Source: an uncultured Clostridium sp. (GTDB lineage Bacteria > Bacillota > Clostridia > TANB77 > CAG-508). Taken from it: DNA of 64,000 nt. Positions 8,457 to 17,605 of the stretch are shown piece by piece. Below the pieces are notes generated by a model, which was given only the letters and a program-made list of their open reading frames with translations, searched no databases and was not told where the DNA came from. The DNA is taken from assembly GCA_900555835.1 (NCBI GenBank), contig USMK01000003.1, positions 1-64,000 on the forward strand, written 5' to 3'. Each line of letters begins with the position of its first letter. The first letter of the stretch is position 1. The position numbers and the translations under genes are program-made.

Positions 8457-8533
8457 GCACCAGTAGCTTAGCTGGATAGAGCACTCGGCTACGAACCGAG
8501 AGGTCGGGGATTCGAATTCCTCCTGGTGCACCA
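8457..8533 (+). tRNA. tRNA-Arg (anticodon ACG)
   Basis: A full cloverleaf with encoded CCA. The anticodon stem CTCGG/CCGAG encloses CTACGAA, giving anticodon ACG. After A34-to-inosine editing by TadA (gene at 37095-37544) it reads CGU, CGC and CGA but not CGG. Confidence 0.95.
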
Positions 8534-8536
8534 AAA

Positions 8537-8566
8537 AAGTTCCTTTATGTTTAGGAGCTTTTTTTA
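8537..8566 (+). terminator. Terminator after tRNA-Arg(ACG)
   Basis: Arms AAGTTCCT and AGGAGCTT with one G-U pair, followed by a run of T. Confidence 0.7.
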
Positions 8567-8656
8567 TTTTATCTCCATTTGCATTGTTTATATTATAGCA
8601 TATTTTAGTTATTTTTAAAGGCTTTTAAATTATTTTTTAATTTTGTGTCATTTTGC

Positions 8657-8685
8657 TTGACATTTGTTTTTGTATGTGGTATCAT
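8657..8685 (+). promoter_or_regulatory. Promoter of tRNA-Arg(UCU)
   Basis: TTGACA and TATCAT separated by 17 bases, just upstream of the tRNA. Confidence 0.75.
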
Positions 8686-8699
8686 AATAAATGTGTTAT

Positions 8700-8776
<77 letters not shown>

Positions 8777-8785
8777 TAACAAATA

Positions 8786-8820
8786 AAAAACAGTATCAAA
8801 TTAAATTTGATGCTGTTTTT
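8786..8820 (+). terminator. Terminator after tRNA-Arg(UCU)
   Basis: 15-base arms (8786-8800, 8806-8820), starting AAAAACAG and ending CTGTTTTT, around a 5-nt loop. Confidence 0.75.
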
Positions 8821-8936
8821 TATTTTGCTGTTTCAAAGAAATAACTTGCTCCTCTTTCAAAACACACAATTAAATATTCTTCTTTCAATTTTTATTATGT
8901 CACCATAGAGATGTGTCCCTAGTGAGTCAAAATGAC

Positions 8937-9638
8937 TCATTGGGAAACGTCCCCTATGATTTGGCTGGCTATTATGAGGCCGGCGGTGGATGGGACGAAG
9001 GAGGTGCTGCCTAGGATTTTGCCGGTAGTATTGGGTGGTAGTTGTGGTTTTTGGGGTTGCTCTGTGGAGTAGACTACTTTTAGGTTTGGAATGTTGCGTT
9101 TTCTTAGTTCTTTTCTTATTATTTTGGCTAGCGGGCAAGTTTTTGTTTTGTAGATGTCTGTTACTTCTAGTTTGGTTGGATCTAGTTTGTTGGCTGCTCC
9201 CATGCTAGATATTGTCCATATGTTTTTCGATTTTGCAGTTTCTATTATTGCTATTTTTGATTTTACAGTGTCTATTGCGTCTACTACATAGTCTATATCT
9301 TCTTCTGATAGTATTTCTTGTATATTTTCTTCTGTTACGAATTCTTTTATTCCTTTTATTTGTACATTTGGATTTATGCTTGTCATTCTTTTTTGCATTT
9401 CGTCTACTTTGTAGTGTCCTATTGTTTCGTGTGTTACGTGAATTTGCCTGTTTAGGTTTGTTATATCTATTTTGTCGCTATCTACTAATATAAATTTTGT
9501 TATTCCTGCTCTTACTAGGGCTTCTGCTACATATGAGCCTACTCCACCTAGTCCAAATATTGCTACTTTTTTGCTATGTATTTTTTTCATTGTTTCTTTT
9601 CCTAATAAAATTTCTATTCTTTGAAATTGTTCTTCCAT
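8937..9638 (-). CDS. tcdA: tRNA threonylcarbamoyladenosine dehydratase TcdA-like (ThiF/E1 family)
   Basis: A 233-aa ThiF/MoeB-type protein with the ATP-binding motif VAIFGLGGVGSYVAEAL (about residues 27-43), NLNRQIHVTHETIG and the late segment TAGLIIASQIIGD. This size and motif set fits TcdA (CsdL), which cyclises t6A to ct6A at position 37 of tRNAs reading ANN codons. A small dyad (TGAGTCA/TGACTCA, 8923-8939) spans the stop and may help termination. The specific TcdA call, rather than another E1-like enzyme, is by size and lack of a ThiS/MoaD partner nearby. Confidence 0.75.
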   Translation of the reverse strand: MEEQFQRIEILLGKETMKKIHSKKVAIFGLGGVGSYVAEALVRAGITKFILVDSDKIDITNLNRQIHVTHETIGHYKVDEMQKRMTSINPNVQIKGIKEFVTEENIQEILSEEDIDYVVDAIDTVKSKIAIIETAKSKNIWTISSMGAANKLDPTKLEVTDIYKTKTCPLAKIIRKELRKRNIPNLKVVYSTEQPQKPQLPPNTTGKILGSTSFVPSTAGLIIASQIIGDVSQ

Positions 9639-9710
9639 TTTTCTTTTATAATCAATTATATAGTAGTATTAATCCTTTTAATTGATTATTCCCTCCTTTT
9701 TAAATATTAG

Positions 9711-9737
9711 AAAAGTGTGTTTTTTCAACACACTTTT
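9711..9737 (-). terminator. Terminator-type hairpin upstream of tcdA / downstream of the 1229-aa gene
   Basis: AAAAGTGTGT and ACACACTTTT form a perfect 10-bp stem right after the stop of the 1229-aa gene, followed on the minus strand by further A/T-rich sequence. Confidence 0.65.
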
Positions 9738-9744
9738 CATTTTT

Positions 9745-12700
9745 TTATTTTTCTTCTGGTATTTCTCTGTTTGTTATTTTTGTATTATTTATCATTGTTT
9801 CTACCAATTTTCCTGCATCTTTGTAGATTGGCTCATTTCCTAGCTCTCTTGATACTTCGTCTATATCTCGTAGTTTTTCTACATGATTCATTACTTGTTT
9901 GAATTCTTTTATTGGTTCTTCACGTTTTATTGAGCCTTGCATGTTTACTGCTTTTTTCATTGTGTCTACTATTTGGTCTCTGCTTAATTTTGGTATTTCT
10001 TTTTCTATTACTTCATCTGTTGTTGCATCTGCAATTGCTTGATTTACTTGTTTTTGTTGTTCTTCACTTAAATTGCTAAATATGTGTAGTTTTTCTTTGC
10101 CTTGTAGTTCATTTTTCTTATCTTTTAAACATTCTAGTGCGTTTTGCACCCCTTCTTTTTCTTTTCCTTGTGTCTTTTCTAATTTTTCTGTTAAATTATT
10201 TTCTACAATGCTCATTGATTCTTCGTCTATTGTTATTTCGTTTGATATTCCGTCTTGCTCTGTAACTTCTCTTATAAATCTTGCTACTGTTTCTGCTTTT
10301 ACATTTTCTATGAAGTCTTCTTTTTGTACTTTTTCGTCTGTTACTTCTCCGGATACTTTTACATCAAATTTTTCTGCTATGTTTTCGAAGTCGTTTAGTG
10401 TTAATGCGAATTTTCCATTTTGTTTCATATATGTTTTTACTTCTTTTTGAATATCTTTTCTGTCTACTGTTTTCATTCGGTCTTCTACGCATTTTTTTAT
10501 GTTCTTTGTGTATTTCTTAGATAATTCTTTTTCCATTTTTGTTGCTCCTGGCTCTGCGCCTTTTAGCAATGTTTCTTTTTTGTCTGCAATTTCTTGTTCT
10601 AGTGCAACTTCTTCTTTTCTTGCTTGGTGTAATGTTATTACTTTTAAATTGTTTTTAGCTGTTTCGTCATCTCGTTTGTTTAAGTAGTCTTTTCTTATTA
10701 CATCTGCAACTCCTTGGGTTCCATTTAATTCTGTCCATTGTTTTATGTTTTTGTAAGTTCCTTCTTTTCCTCTTAGCTTCATATTTTTGCTTGACAATTT
10801 ATATCCTTTTATTGGAGAATATAAGATTTTTGACATGGTTTTAGTACCTGTATATACTCTTGTTGTTCCTAGTACAACTGGTCCTATTCCCATCATTACT
10901 GAGCCAGCTGCAAATCCATACATTGATTTTCCAAGGTTCTTAGCTGTACTAATGCTTCCTAGTGCACTACTCATTTTGTAATCTAAGTCTGCTACTATTA
11001 GGTCGTCTATCTTCTTGTCTATATCGCTTGTTACTCCTGCTCTTCTGCCTCTTTCGTCTGGCATGTATGCATCTAAGTATTTGTTCATATATTCGTTTCG
11101 TTTTATTTTTATGTATTCTGATGACAAATGGTCTTTGAAAAAGGTTTTTCCAGCCTGATATTTTCTTTTTGCAAATTTAGGCACTGACATATTTGATGTT
11201 AATTTGTTTAGTCTTACTATTAGGGCAAATCCAAATAAATCTCTTATATCTGTACTATCTGTGTCTCCCATTATTGAGTCTGATTGGTTTCCTACCAATT
11301 TTAGCATATTTCTTGTTAGTTTTTCGGCTGTCGTCATAAAGCGGAAGAACATACAAGATAGTATACATATTGCTACTCTCATACTGTCTGATGTTGCCAT
11401 TAGTTTGTATGTCATTCCTATAAATATTGTATACATTAGTGCGTGTATTGTTTGTGTTCCTACACTAAATATGTATTCTTTCATCCATGTTGACATACTT
11501 GATGATTTGTTGAATCTTATTTTGTCTATTGCATTTTTTATTGCTAGTAATGGTCCTATTATTATTAATATTGATGTTATAAATAATCTTTTGAAATATA
11601 TTACTAGGAATTTTAACATATAGAATATCATTACAAAGTATAGCACCATTGCTAATGCACTTTTGGTAAATGCCATATCATATGTTAAATCTCTCATTGC
11701 TAGTGATAAGTCGAAATATTCTCCTCCTGATACTGCGCTTACTAGATTTTTGCCTAGGTTGCTACATATATTTACTGTTATTTCATTTATTTTCATTACT
11801 CCTATTAGGAAATAATGCATTACAAATACTATAATGAAGGCTACTGCCCAGCTAGTTAGTTTTTTTCTGTATTCTGCTTTTTGTTCTCCTATGGTTGCTG
11901 TTACAAGTCTTATTCCTAGGTATATAAGTGCTATTAACATTCCTATTAAGGCTACATTTCTTAGTGCCATATATAGTGTTGCTACTAAGTTTCTTATTAT
12001 CATTACAAAGCTTCCGCTTGCAATTGTTTCTCCTCCTGCTTGATTTCCATTGAATACATCTACATCTAGTATTGGAACTTGATTATATACTATTTTTTCT
12101 AGTGTTATTGAATTTTTTAGGTCTTCTCTCATTCCTTGTGATAGATATGCCATCATTCCATTACTTAGTCTGCTTTCTACTTCTTTTCCTGTTGCAGCAT
12201 CTATGTAATATGTTGTTCCTATTTGTATTATTGTTGCTAATCCTACAAACACTGATTTTACAACAGTGAACATTAATCCTAATATCCAGTCTAGTAATTT
12301 ACCTAAGTCTGAAAATCTCCAACTATTGCCACTACTGCTTCCTCCGTCAGTTGAACTTCCATCAGATGATCCTGCTGCAAATACTTCTATATTATTTCTT
12401 CCAAATTTTTCTGCTTCTTCGTGAGTGTCATAATATATATCTATTCTATTTCCTTTTATGTATCCACCTGTATCTTCTGCTACATATTCTTTTCCATTTA
12501 TTATTACATGCGTTCCTAAGGGAATTACATTAGGATCTGTTGCAATTGTATGATTAGCTTGTGCTACTGCTCCACTTGCGGTAACTCCATAGCCTGGATC
12601 TCCTGGATTTTTTTGTGTACAGTCATAGCAAGCATCATATGCGCTTACATCAAATATTCCTAATGATTTTCCTTTTGGCAAATTATTATTTATTGTTGTT

Positions 12701-13434
12701 TGTGATGATGACTTAGCAATTCCTTGATATGAAAATGTTTTATTTTTATCTATACTACTTTCTGTTACATTTCTAAACGGTACTTTTATATATTTCCATT
12801 TAGTTAATTCTCCTATTAATCCACTTACTCCACTATCTGGTACATCTAATGCTGATGTGTCCGCTTTTAATCGTAAATATTTATCACCTGGCCAGAAATC
12901 TCTTACATATACTCCTCCACAAGTTTTTCCGTTAAGATTCCTTGATGAGCAGTCTGTTACTTGTTCATCGCCTAAATACATCCCCATATGTCCATAATAT
13001 TCTCCATTACTATCCCATAGCACAATGTCTCCACAAGTTAATTCATCTTCACTAACTTCTTTAAAAAGTGGATTTATCCAACCATTAGGTGTTGCATATC
13101 CGTCTGTGCTATCTCTTCCCGCAATTTCTATTCCAAAGCATTTATTTAATATTGTTGATACCCAAGTAGCACAACAAAGCCAAATGTGGTTTCCTTTATA
13201 TCCTTTATTCTCATAACTTCCATCTGTTGCCTTTAATTGATACCCCATACTTAAAGCACTACTATCTGATATCGTATAAGCTGTATCCATATTTGCAACC
13301 ATCTGTGCAAATCCTTTTAGATATACCTTTGAATTTTCCTGCACATCTGCAAAGCTAACACTTTGCATCAGTAATATTGCAATAGTTAAAGATACAATTA
13401 TTTTTTTTAATTTGTTCAAAATGTTTCTTTGCAT
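9745..13434 (-). CDS. Peptidoglycan hydrolase (NlpC/P60- or CHAP-like + 3D domain) fused to VirB6/TrbL-like membrane channel
   Basis: A 1229-aa multidomain protein. A signal peptide (residues 1-29) is followed by a cysteine-peptidase-like domain with WLCCATWVS (Cys87/Cys88) and YYGHMGMYLGD (His149), then a 3D domain (about 256-354) with FDVSAYD, VIPLGTHVII and EDTGGYIKGNRIDIYY, as in lytic transglycosylase-like enzymes. Six or more membrane helices follow (about 375-690), in the style of VirB6/TrbL channel subunits, and a long charged coiled-coil-rich cytoplasmic tail (700-1229). It probably opens the wall at a secretion channel. The next gene upstream, ending 13 bases before this ATG, is likely co-transcribed. 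Domain order is seen; the transport role is inferred. Confidence 0.7.
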   Translation of the reverse strand: MQRNILNKLKKIIVSLTIAILLMQSVSFADVQENSKVYLKGFAQMVANMDTAYTISDSSALSMGYQLKATDGSYENKGYKGNHIWLCCATWVSTILNKCFGIEIAGRDSTDGYATPNGWINPLFKEVSEDELTCGDIVLWDSNGEYYGHMGMYLGDEQVTDCSSRNLNGKTCGGVYVRDFWPGDKYLRLKADTSALDVPDSGVSGLIGELTKWKYIKVPFRNVTESSIDKNKTFSYQGIAKSSSQTTINNNLPKGKSLGIFDVSAYDACYDCTQKNPGDPGYGVTASGAVAQANHTIATDPNVIPLGTHVIINGKEYVAEDTGGYIKGNRIDIYYDTHEEAEKFGRNNIEVFAAGSSDGSSTDGGSSSGNSWRFSDLGKLLDWILGLMFTVVKSVFVGLATIIQIGTTYYIDAATGKEVESRLSNGMMAYLSQGMREDLKNSITLEKIVYNQVPILDVDVFNGNQAGGETIASGSFVMIIRNLVATLYMALRNVALIGMLIALIYLGIRLVTATIGEQKAEYRKKLTSWAVAFIIVFVMHYFLIGVMKINEITVNICSNLGKNLVSAVSGGEYFDLSLAMRDLTYDMAFTKSALAMVLYFVMIFYMLKFLVIYFKRLFITSILIIIGPLLAIKNAIDKIRFNKSSSMSTWMKEYIFSVGTQTIHALMYTIFIGMTYKLMATSDSMRVAICILSCMFFRFMTTAEKLTRNMLKLVGNQSDSIMGDTDSTDIRDLFGFALIVRLNKLTSNMSVPKFAKRKYQAGKTFFKDHLSSEYIKIKRNEYMNKYLDAYMPDERGRRAGVTSDIDKKIDDLIVADLDYKMSSALGSISTAKNLGKSMYGFAAGSVMMGIGPVVLGTTRVYTGTKTMSKILYSPIKGYKLSSKNMKLRGKEGTYKNIKQWTELNGTQGVADVIRKDYLNKRDDETAKNNLKVITLHQARKEEVALEQEIADKKETLLKGAEPGATKMEKELSKKYTKNIKKCVEDRMKTVDRKDIQKEVKTYMKQNGKFALTLNDFENIAEKFDVKVSGEVTDEKVQKEDFIENVKAETVARFIREVTEQDGISNEITIDEESMSIVENNLTEKLEKTQGKEKEGVQNALECLKDKKNELQGKEKLHIFSNLSEEQQKQVNQAIADATTDEVIEKEIPKLSRDQIVDTMKKAVNMQGSIKREEPIKEFKQVMNHVEKLRDIDEVSRELGNEPIYKDAGKLVETMINNTKITNREIPEEK

Positions 13435-13447
13435 TGTTTCTCCTCTC

Positions 13448-15205
13448 TTATTTTACTAGAGTTAGTGTATCGTCATAAAATACTTTGTCTTCGTATATAG
13501 TTGTTATTTGGTATTCAGCTTGTCCTTCTACTAATGTTGTTAATTCGTTGGTTTCTGTGTCATATCTATATATTCCCATATTTTTTATTCCAATTATTAT
13601 TGATTTTTCATTATAAGCATATATTCCTGTTACTTCATTTTGGAATTGTAATATTTGCCTAAGTGTTTGATTATTTATATCATATAAATATATTCCGGTT
13701 CCTTTTATAGCAAATATCTTTTTATTATTTACTGTTAACATTTTAGTATCTTCTTGTAGGTTTTGTGAAGTTATTGTTGTTGCATCATATTTATATGTTT
13801 GATTTTTTTCGTCTATATAAATAAATTCTGTGTCTGAATAAGGTATAAATATGTTGATTTTTTGTTTAATTATGCTATTAGGGTATTTTCTATTATATGA
13901 TAGCAATGTTATTTGGTCATCGGTTTTATATATTTTAAACTCTGAGGTTGTATAGTCAGGTGTTTCTATAAAAGAATTTCCATAATAGTTATTGTAATTT
14001 TTTACTCTGTTTTCTTCATATAAATCTACTAAATTTTTATCTAATTGAATGTTTACATTTTGCGGTATTGAGTTTGCATTTTTTATTATATTTTCTATTG
14101 TTACACCATCTGCAATATATCCATTATAATTGTTATACACATATACCCCCGCTTCACTCGAAGTAAAGGCAATTTTTATTCCTCTTAATGTGTATTTTAG
14201 CATTAAATTATCGTCGCCATACCCATATAAATCATAGTCTGGCCACATATCTGTTATAGCACTAATAAAACTTCTTGTATCTGCGTTGTTGTTAAAATTG
14301 GCTATGGCATCTGCTAAACCTGTTGATGTATCTACTGTTTCTACTCTGTAAATTGATATTTCATTTTCTGAAAAAAATACATATATGTCTTTTCCTTTAT
14401 AACCTATATATCCAATATCTTTTTGTTTGTTTTCAATATAATTTGAATGATTAAATATAGGTTCTCCTAATATATTTTTTATTTCGTCAAATGATGTATT
14501 TGCTTTTATTCCATTTACTACGGGATTACTGTATTTCTCTGTGAATACAATATTAAATACCTTTTTGCTTATTGTTTTTACTTCTATTCCTTCGTCGAAG
14601 TATATGTCATAATTATTGAAGAATGTACTTTCTTTTGTTCCCAAGTTTACCTGTGATGTAATCCAGTTACTAGATATTAGGTCTTTTATTTCTTGTGCTT
14701 GGATTTCTAGTTCTGATACATTTAATTGTTGATATTTTTGGATTTGTTTCAAATTTTCTTGTGTTCCAAAATAGTTGTCTTCTCCGTTTATTAGTAAATT
14801 TTCGATTTCTTTGTTTTCTTTATCACATTCTACTGCTATTACTATGTCGTTTTCTTGGTCTATTAGTCTGATGTTTTGGTAGTTTAGGTATTCTAGCATT
14901 AGAGCTATCATTTTGTAGTAGTAGTCTTCGTTGCTTACTTCGTCTGTGTATAGTGGATATTTGAATTTTAGGTATATATCTATGTCGTATTTTTCTCCTG
15001 TTGATGGTTCTTCTTTTATGTATGTACATCCCATGTATTTTGCAATTTCTTTTACACTTGTAAAATCTGATATAGAGGTATATGTTTTGTTTTCTAGTTT
15101 TGCTCGTTCAATTGCATTTAGTGCCAGTTCTCTTACTCCTAGAATTAGTGCAAATAGAATTACTACTATTATTAGTATTTTTTTTACGTTTTTTTTCTTT
15201 GGCAT
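13448..15205 (-). CDS. Membrane-anchored β-propeller-like surface protein
   Basis: A 585-aa protein with a short basic N terminus, one membrane helix (about residues 8-26) and a large extracytoplasmic part. The C-terminal third has repeated YxYD-type strands (GIYLYDINNQTL, GIYAYNEKSIIIG, MGIYRYDTETNEL), suggesting a β-propeller. No enzyme motif is seen. It lies just upstream of the hydrolase/channel fusion with a 13-base gap, so the two are likely co-expressed; it may act in the same surface machine. Confidence 0.6.
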   Translation of the reverse strand: MPKKKNVKKILIIVVILFALILGVRELALNAIERAKLENKTYTSISDFTSVKEIAKYMGCTYIKEEPSTGEKYDIDIYLKFKYPLYTDEVSNEDYYYKMIALMLEYLNYQNIRLIDQENDIVIAVECDKENKEIENLLINGEDNYFGTQENLKQIQKYQQLNVSELEIQAQEIKDLISSNWITSQVNLGTKESTFFNNYDIYFDEGIEVKTISKKVFNIVFTEKYSNPVVNGIKANTSFDEIKNILGEPIFNHSNYIENKQKDIGYIGYKGKDIYVFFSENEISIYRVETVDTSTGLADAIANFNNNADTRSFISAITDMWPDYDLYGYGDDNLMLKYTLRGIKIAFTSSEAGVYVYNNYNGYIADGVTIENIIKNANSIPQNVNIQLDKNLVDLYEENRVKNYNNYYGNSFIETPDYTTSEFKIYKTDDQITLLSYNRKYPNSIIKQKINIFIPYSDTEFIYIDEKNQTYKYDATTITSQNLQEDTKMLTVNNKKIFAIKGTGIYLYDINNQTLRQILQFQNEVTGIYAYNEKSIIIGIKNMGIYRYDTETNELTTLVEGQAEYQITTIYEDKVFYDDTLTLVK

Positions 15206-15311
15206 TGTTACCTCCTTGTTCTTACAAGTATACTTATACTATATATTTTATCATTTTTTAAGCTATTGCACAATGGAATTTCGACATTTTCTGCAATATT
15301 TTATGCTTATA

Positions 15312-15340
15312 TTGTGTTTTTGGGGAGATGGGAGTATAAT
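15312..15340 (+). promoter_or_regulatory. Promoter of the ttcA-like gene
   Basis: TTGTGT and TATAAT separated by 17 bases, 31 bases before the ATG. Confidence 0.6.
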
Positions 15341-15371
15341 AATTTATATTGTTTTAATTTGGGAGGCTATT

Positions 15372-16088
15372 ATGCAGAGACTTTTGAGCCATATGAGAAA
15401 GGCTATTGAGGATTTTAATATGATTGAAGATGGAGATAAAATTGCTGTTTGTTTGTCTGGTGGGAAAGATTCTATTTCACTTTTGATGGGACTTCGTGCT
15501 ATGCAAAGATTTTATCCTAAACATTATGATATTATTGCAGTTTCTGTAAATCCAGGTTTTGATTTTTTTGATACTGTTTTTTTACAGAATTTGTGTGATA
15601 GCATTGATGTTCCTCTTTTTATAGAGAATAGTAACATTAAGGAAATTGTTTTTGATGTTAGAAAAGAGAAAAATCCTTGTTCTTTGTGTGCTAATTTAAG
15701 ACGTGGAATTATAAATACTGTTGCTATTAGAGAGCATTGTAATAAAATTGCTCTTGGTCATAATAAGGATGATTTGCTTGAAACTTTTTGCCTTAATTTG
15801 CTTTATACTGGAAATATTTCTACTTTTGCTCCTGTTTCTTTTATGGATAGAAGTGGTATTACTCTTATTAGGCCTTTAATTTATACTCCTGAAAAGGATA
15901 CTAAGAGCTTTGTTAAAAGAAATAATATTGTGGTTATGCCTAAGTGTTGTCCTATTGATGGCAATTCTAAAAGAGAAGATATGAAAAATTTGATTTATGA
16001 TTTGTCTAAGGATATTCCTATGGTTAAGGCTAATTTGTTTGGGGCTATTTCTAGAAGCAATATTAAGGGTTGGAAAAATGGAAAATAA
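15372..16088 (+). CDS. TtcA/TilS-type PP-loop ATPase (tRNA 2-thiolation-like)
   Basis: From the ATG at 15372, preceded by GGGAGG, this encodes 238 aa. The PP-loop motif is VCLSGGKDSISLLMGL (about residues 27-42). A CSLCANLRRG motif and ALGHNKDDLLET match the TtcA subgroup, which thiolates C32 of some tRNAs using an iron-sulfur cluster; a KCCPID motif near the C terminus could add Cys ligands. The open frame extends further upstream, but those codons lack family similarity and overlap the promoter. The exact tRNA target is not inferable. Confidence 0.75.
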   Translation: MQRLLSHMRKAIEDFNMIEDGDKIAVCLSGGKDSISLLMGLRAMQRFYPKHYDIIAVSVNPGFDFFDTVFLQNLCDSIDVPLFIENSNIKEIVFDVRKEKNPCSLCANLRRGIINTVAIREHCNKIALGHNKDDLLETFCLNLLYTGNISTFAPVSFMDRSGITLIRPLIYTPEKDTKSFVKRNNIVVMPKCCPIDGNSKREDMKNLIYDLSKDIPMVKANLFGAISRSNIKGWKNGK

Positions 16089-16102
16089 TCGATAAAATAA
16101 TG

Positions 16103-16131
16103 TTGACATAATTTTAAATGTATGTTATACT
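16103..16131 (+). promoter_or_regulatory. Consensus promoter for a candidate small RNA
   Basis: TTGACA and TATACT with a 17-base spacer. No coding gene starts downstream on this strand before the hairpin terminator. Confidence 0.8.
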
Positions 16132-16137
16132 CTTAGT

Positions 16138-16225
16138 CGACAACTTAATATAGTGCTGTGTAGTAACCACGTTGTGCAAAGAGACTTTACTACACAAAAA
16201 ACCGCCTTTTTTAGGCGGTTTTTAT
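16138..16225 (+). ncRNA. Candidate small RNA with promoter, stem and terminator
   Basis: The stretch from about 16138 to the T-tract near 16225 has its own promoter, a 10-bp stem (TGTGTAGTAA at 16157-16166 with TTACTACACA at 16187-16196) closing a 20-nt loop, and a strong terminator. It contains no open frame of note. I do not recognise a known family. Confidence 0.6.
16199..16221. terminator. Bidirectional terminator between the small RNA and the phosphohexomutase gene
   Basis: AAACCGCCT and AGGCGGTTT flank a 5-nt loop, with T-tracts on both strands. Confidence 0.85.
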
Positions 16226-16231
16226 TTTGTT

Positions 16232-17593
16232 TTACATTACTTCTTTTAAACATTCTTCAAATTTTTCTTGTATTTTAGCTAGTTCTTCTTCATTTTTTGC
16301 TTCATATCTTATTGTTATTTTTGGTGATGTGTTTGAAGCTCTAATTAGGCCCCAACCATTTTCGAATACTACTCTGGCACCATCTACATCTATTACGTTA
16401 TAGCCTTTTTGTTTGAAGTAGTTTACTGCTTTTTCTATTGTTTGGAATTTTGTGCTGTCTTCTACTTTTTTTGTTATTTCTGGTGTTGCTATGTATTTAT
16501 TTATTCCTTCTAATAATTCTGATGTTCTCTTTTCTGTGTTTGATAGTATTCTTAATATTCTTGCTGTTGCATATGCTGCATCATCAAATCCGTAGTACTC
16601 GTCACGGAAGAAGATGTGTCCTGACATTTCTCCTGAGAATGGTACGTTCTTTGCTCTCATTGCTGCTTTTATGTATGGATTTCCTGTTCTTATAAATTCT
16701 GGTTTTGCTCCTATTTTTTCTAGTTCGTCCCATAGGCTTTGTGAGCATTTTACTTCTACTAATGCAGGAGAACCTGGGAATTTTTTGATTATATCTCTCC
16801 ATATGATTAGCATATATAGGTCTCCAAATATCATATTTCCGTTTTCGTCTACTACACCTATTCTATCTCCATCTCCGTCATAGCCTATTCCTATGTCTGC
16901 TTTTTCTTCTATTACTTTTTGACTTAAATCTTTTAGATTTTCTGGCACACTTGGGTCTGGATGATGGTTTGGAAATCTTGGGTCTAAGTCACAATATAGT
17001 GGCACTACTTCTGTTCCTAATTTTTTCAGTAGTTTTTCTGCAACTATACTTGCTGTTCCATTTCCAGCATCTACTACTACTTTTAGTTTTCTGTTTCCTA
17101 ATTTTACCTTTTCTGTGATTTGGTCTATGTATCTATCTAGTATGTTTTCTTCTGTTACTTTTCCAAATCCACTTTTGAAGTTTTCTTTTTCTGTGTATTC
17201 TCTTATTTCTTGAATTTTATCGCCATAAATGCTTTCTTCTTCTTTTTTTATACACATTTTAAACCCATTATACTCACCTGGGTTATGACTTGCTGTTATT
17301 TGAATTGCTGGTCCTATATCAAATAATTTTCTTGCATAATATACCATTGGTGTTGTTGCTAATCCAATGTTTATAACATTTACTCCTGATTCTGTTAAGC
17401 CTTTTATTAGTCGTTTACTTAACATATCTGATGATTCTCTGTTGTCATTTCCTACAATTACTGTGTTTTCGTCTAGTTCTTGTACATATGAACCAAATGA
17501 TCTTCCTAATTTTTCGGCTACTTCTCCGTCTATGTCTTGTCCTACTATTCCTCTTATATCATAGCTTCTAAATATTTCCGGATTTATTTGCAT
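16232..17593 (-). CDS. Phosphomannomutase/phosphoglucomutase
   Basis: A 453-aa α-D-phosphohexomutase interconverting hexose 1- and 6-phosphates. It has the phosphoserine loop TASHNPGEYNGFK (about residues 99-111), the metal-binding GYDGDGDRIGVVD (about 238-250), the sugar-binding GEMSGHIFF and the phosphate-binding RASNTSPKITIR near the C terminus. Thirteen bases separate it from the UDP-sugar pyrophosphorylase gene upstream, so the two likely work in sequence to make nucleotide sugars for the envelope. PMM versus PGM specificity cannot be fixed from sequence alone. Confidence 0.88.
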   Translation of the reverse strand: MQINPEIFRSYDIRGIVGQDIDGEVAEKLGRSFGSYVQELDENTVIVGNDNRESSDMLSKRLIKGLTESGVNVINIGLATTPMVYYARKLFDIGPAIQITASHNPGEYNGFKMCIKKEEESIYGDKIQEIREYTEKENFKSGFGKVTEENILDRYIDQITEKVKLGNRKLKVVVDAGNGTASIVAEKLLKKLGTEVVPLYCDLDPRFPNHHPDPSVPENLKDLSQKVIEEKADIGIGYDGDGDRIGVVDENGNMIFGDLYMLIIWRDIIKKFPGSPALVEVKCSQSLWDELEKIGAKPEFIRTGNPYIKAAMRAKNVPFSGEMSGHIFFRDEYYGFDDAAYATARILRILSNTEKRTSELLEGINKYIATPEITKKVEDSTKFQTIEKAVNYFKQKGYNVIDVDGARVVFENGWGLIRASNTSPKITIRYEAKNEEELAKIQEKFEECLKEVM

Positions 17594-17605
17594 TTTAAAT
17601 TCCTC

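Noticed and set aside
14931..15371. Long plus-strand frame leading into the ttcA-like gene
   Set aside because: It runs opposite to the 585-aa surface-protein gene and across a promoter; only the part from 15372 matches the family.
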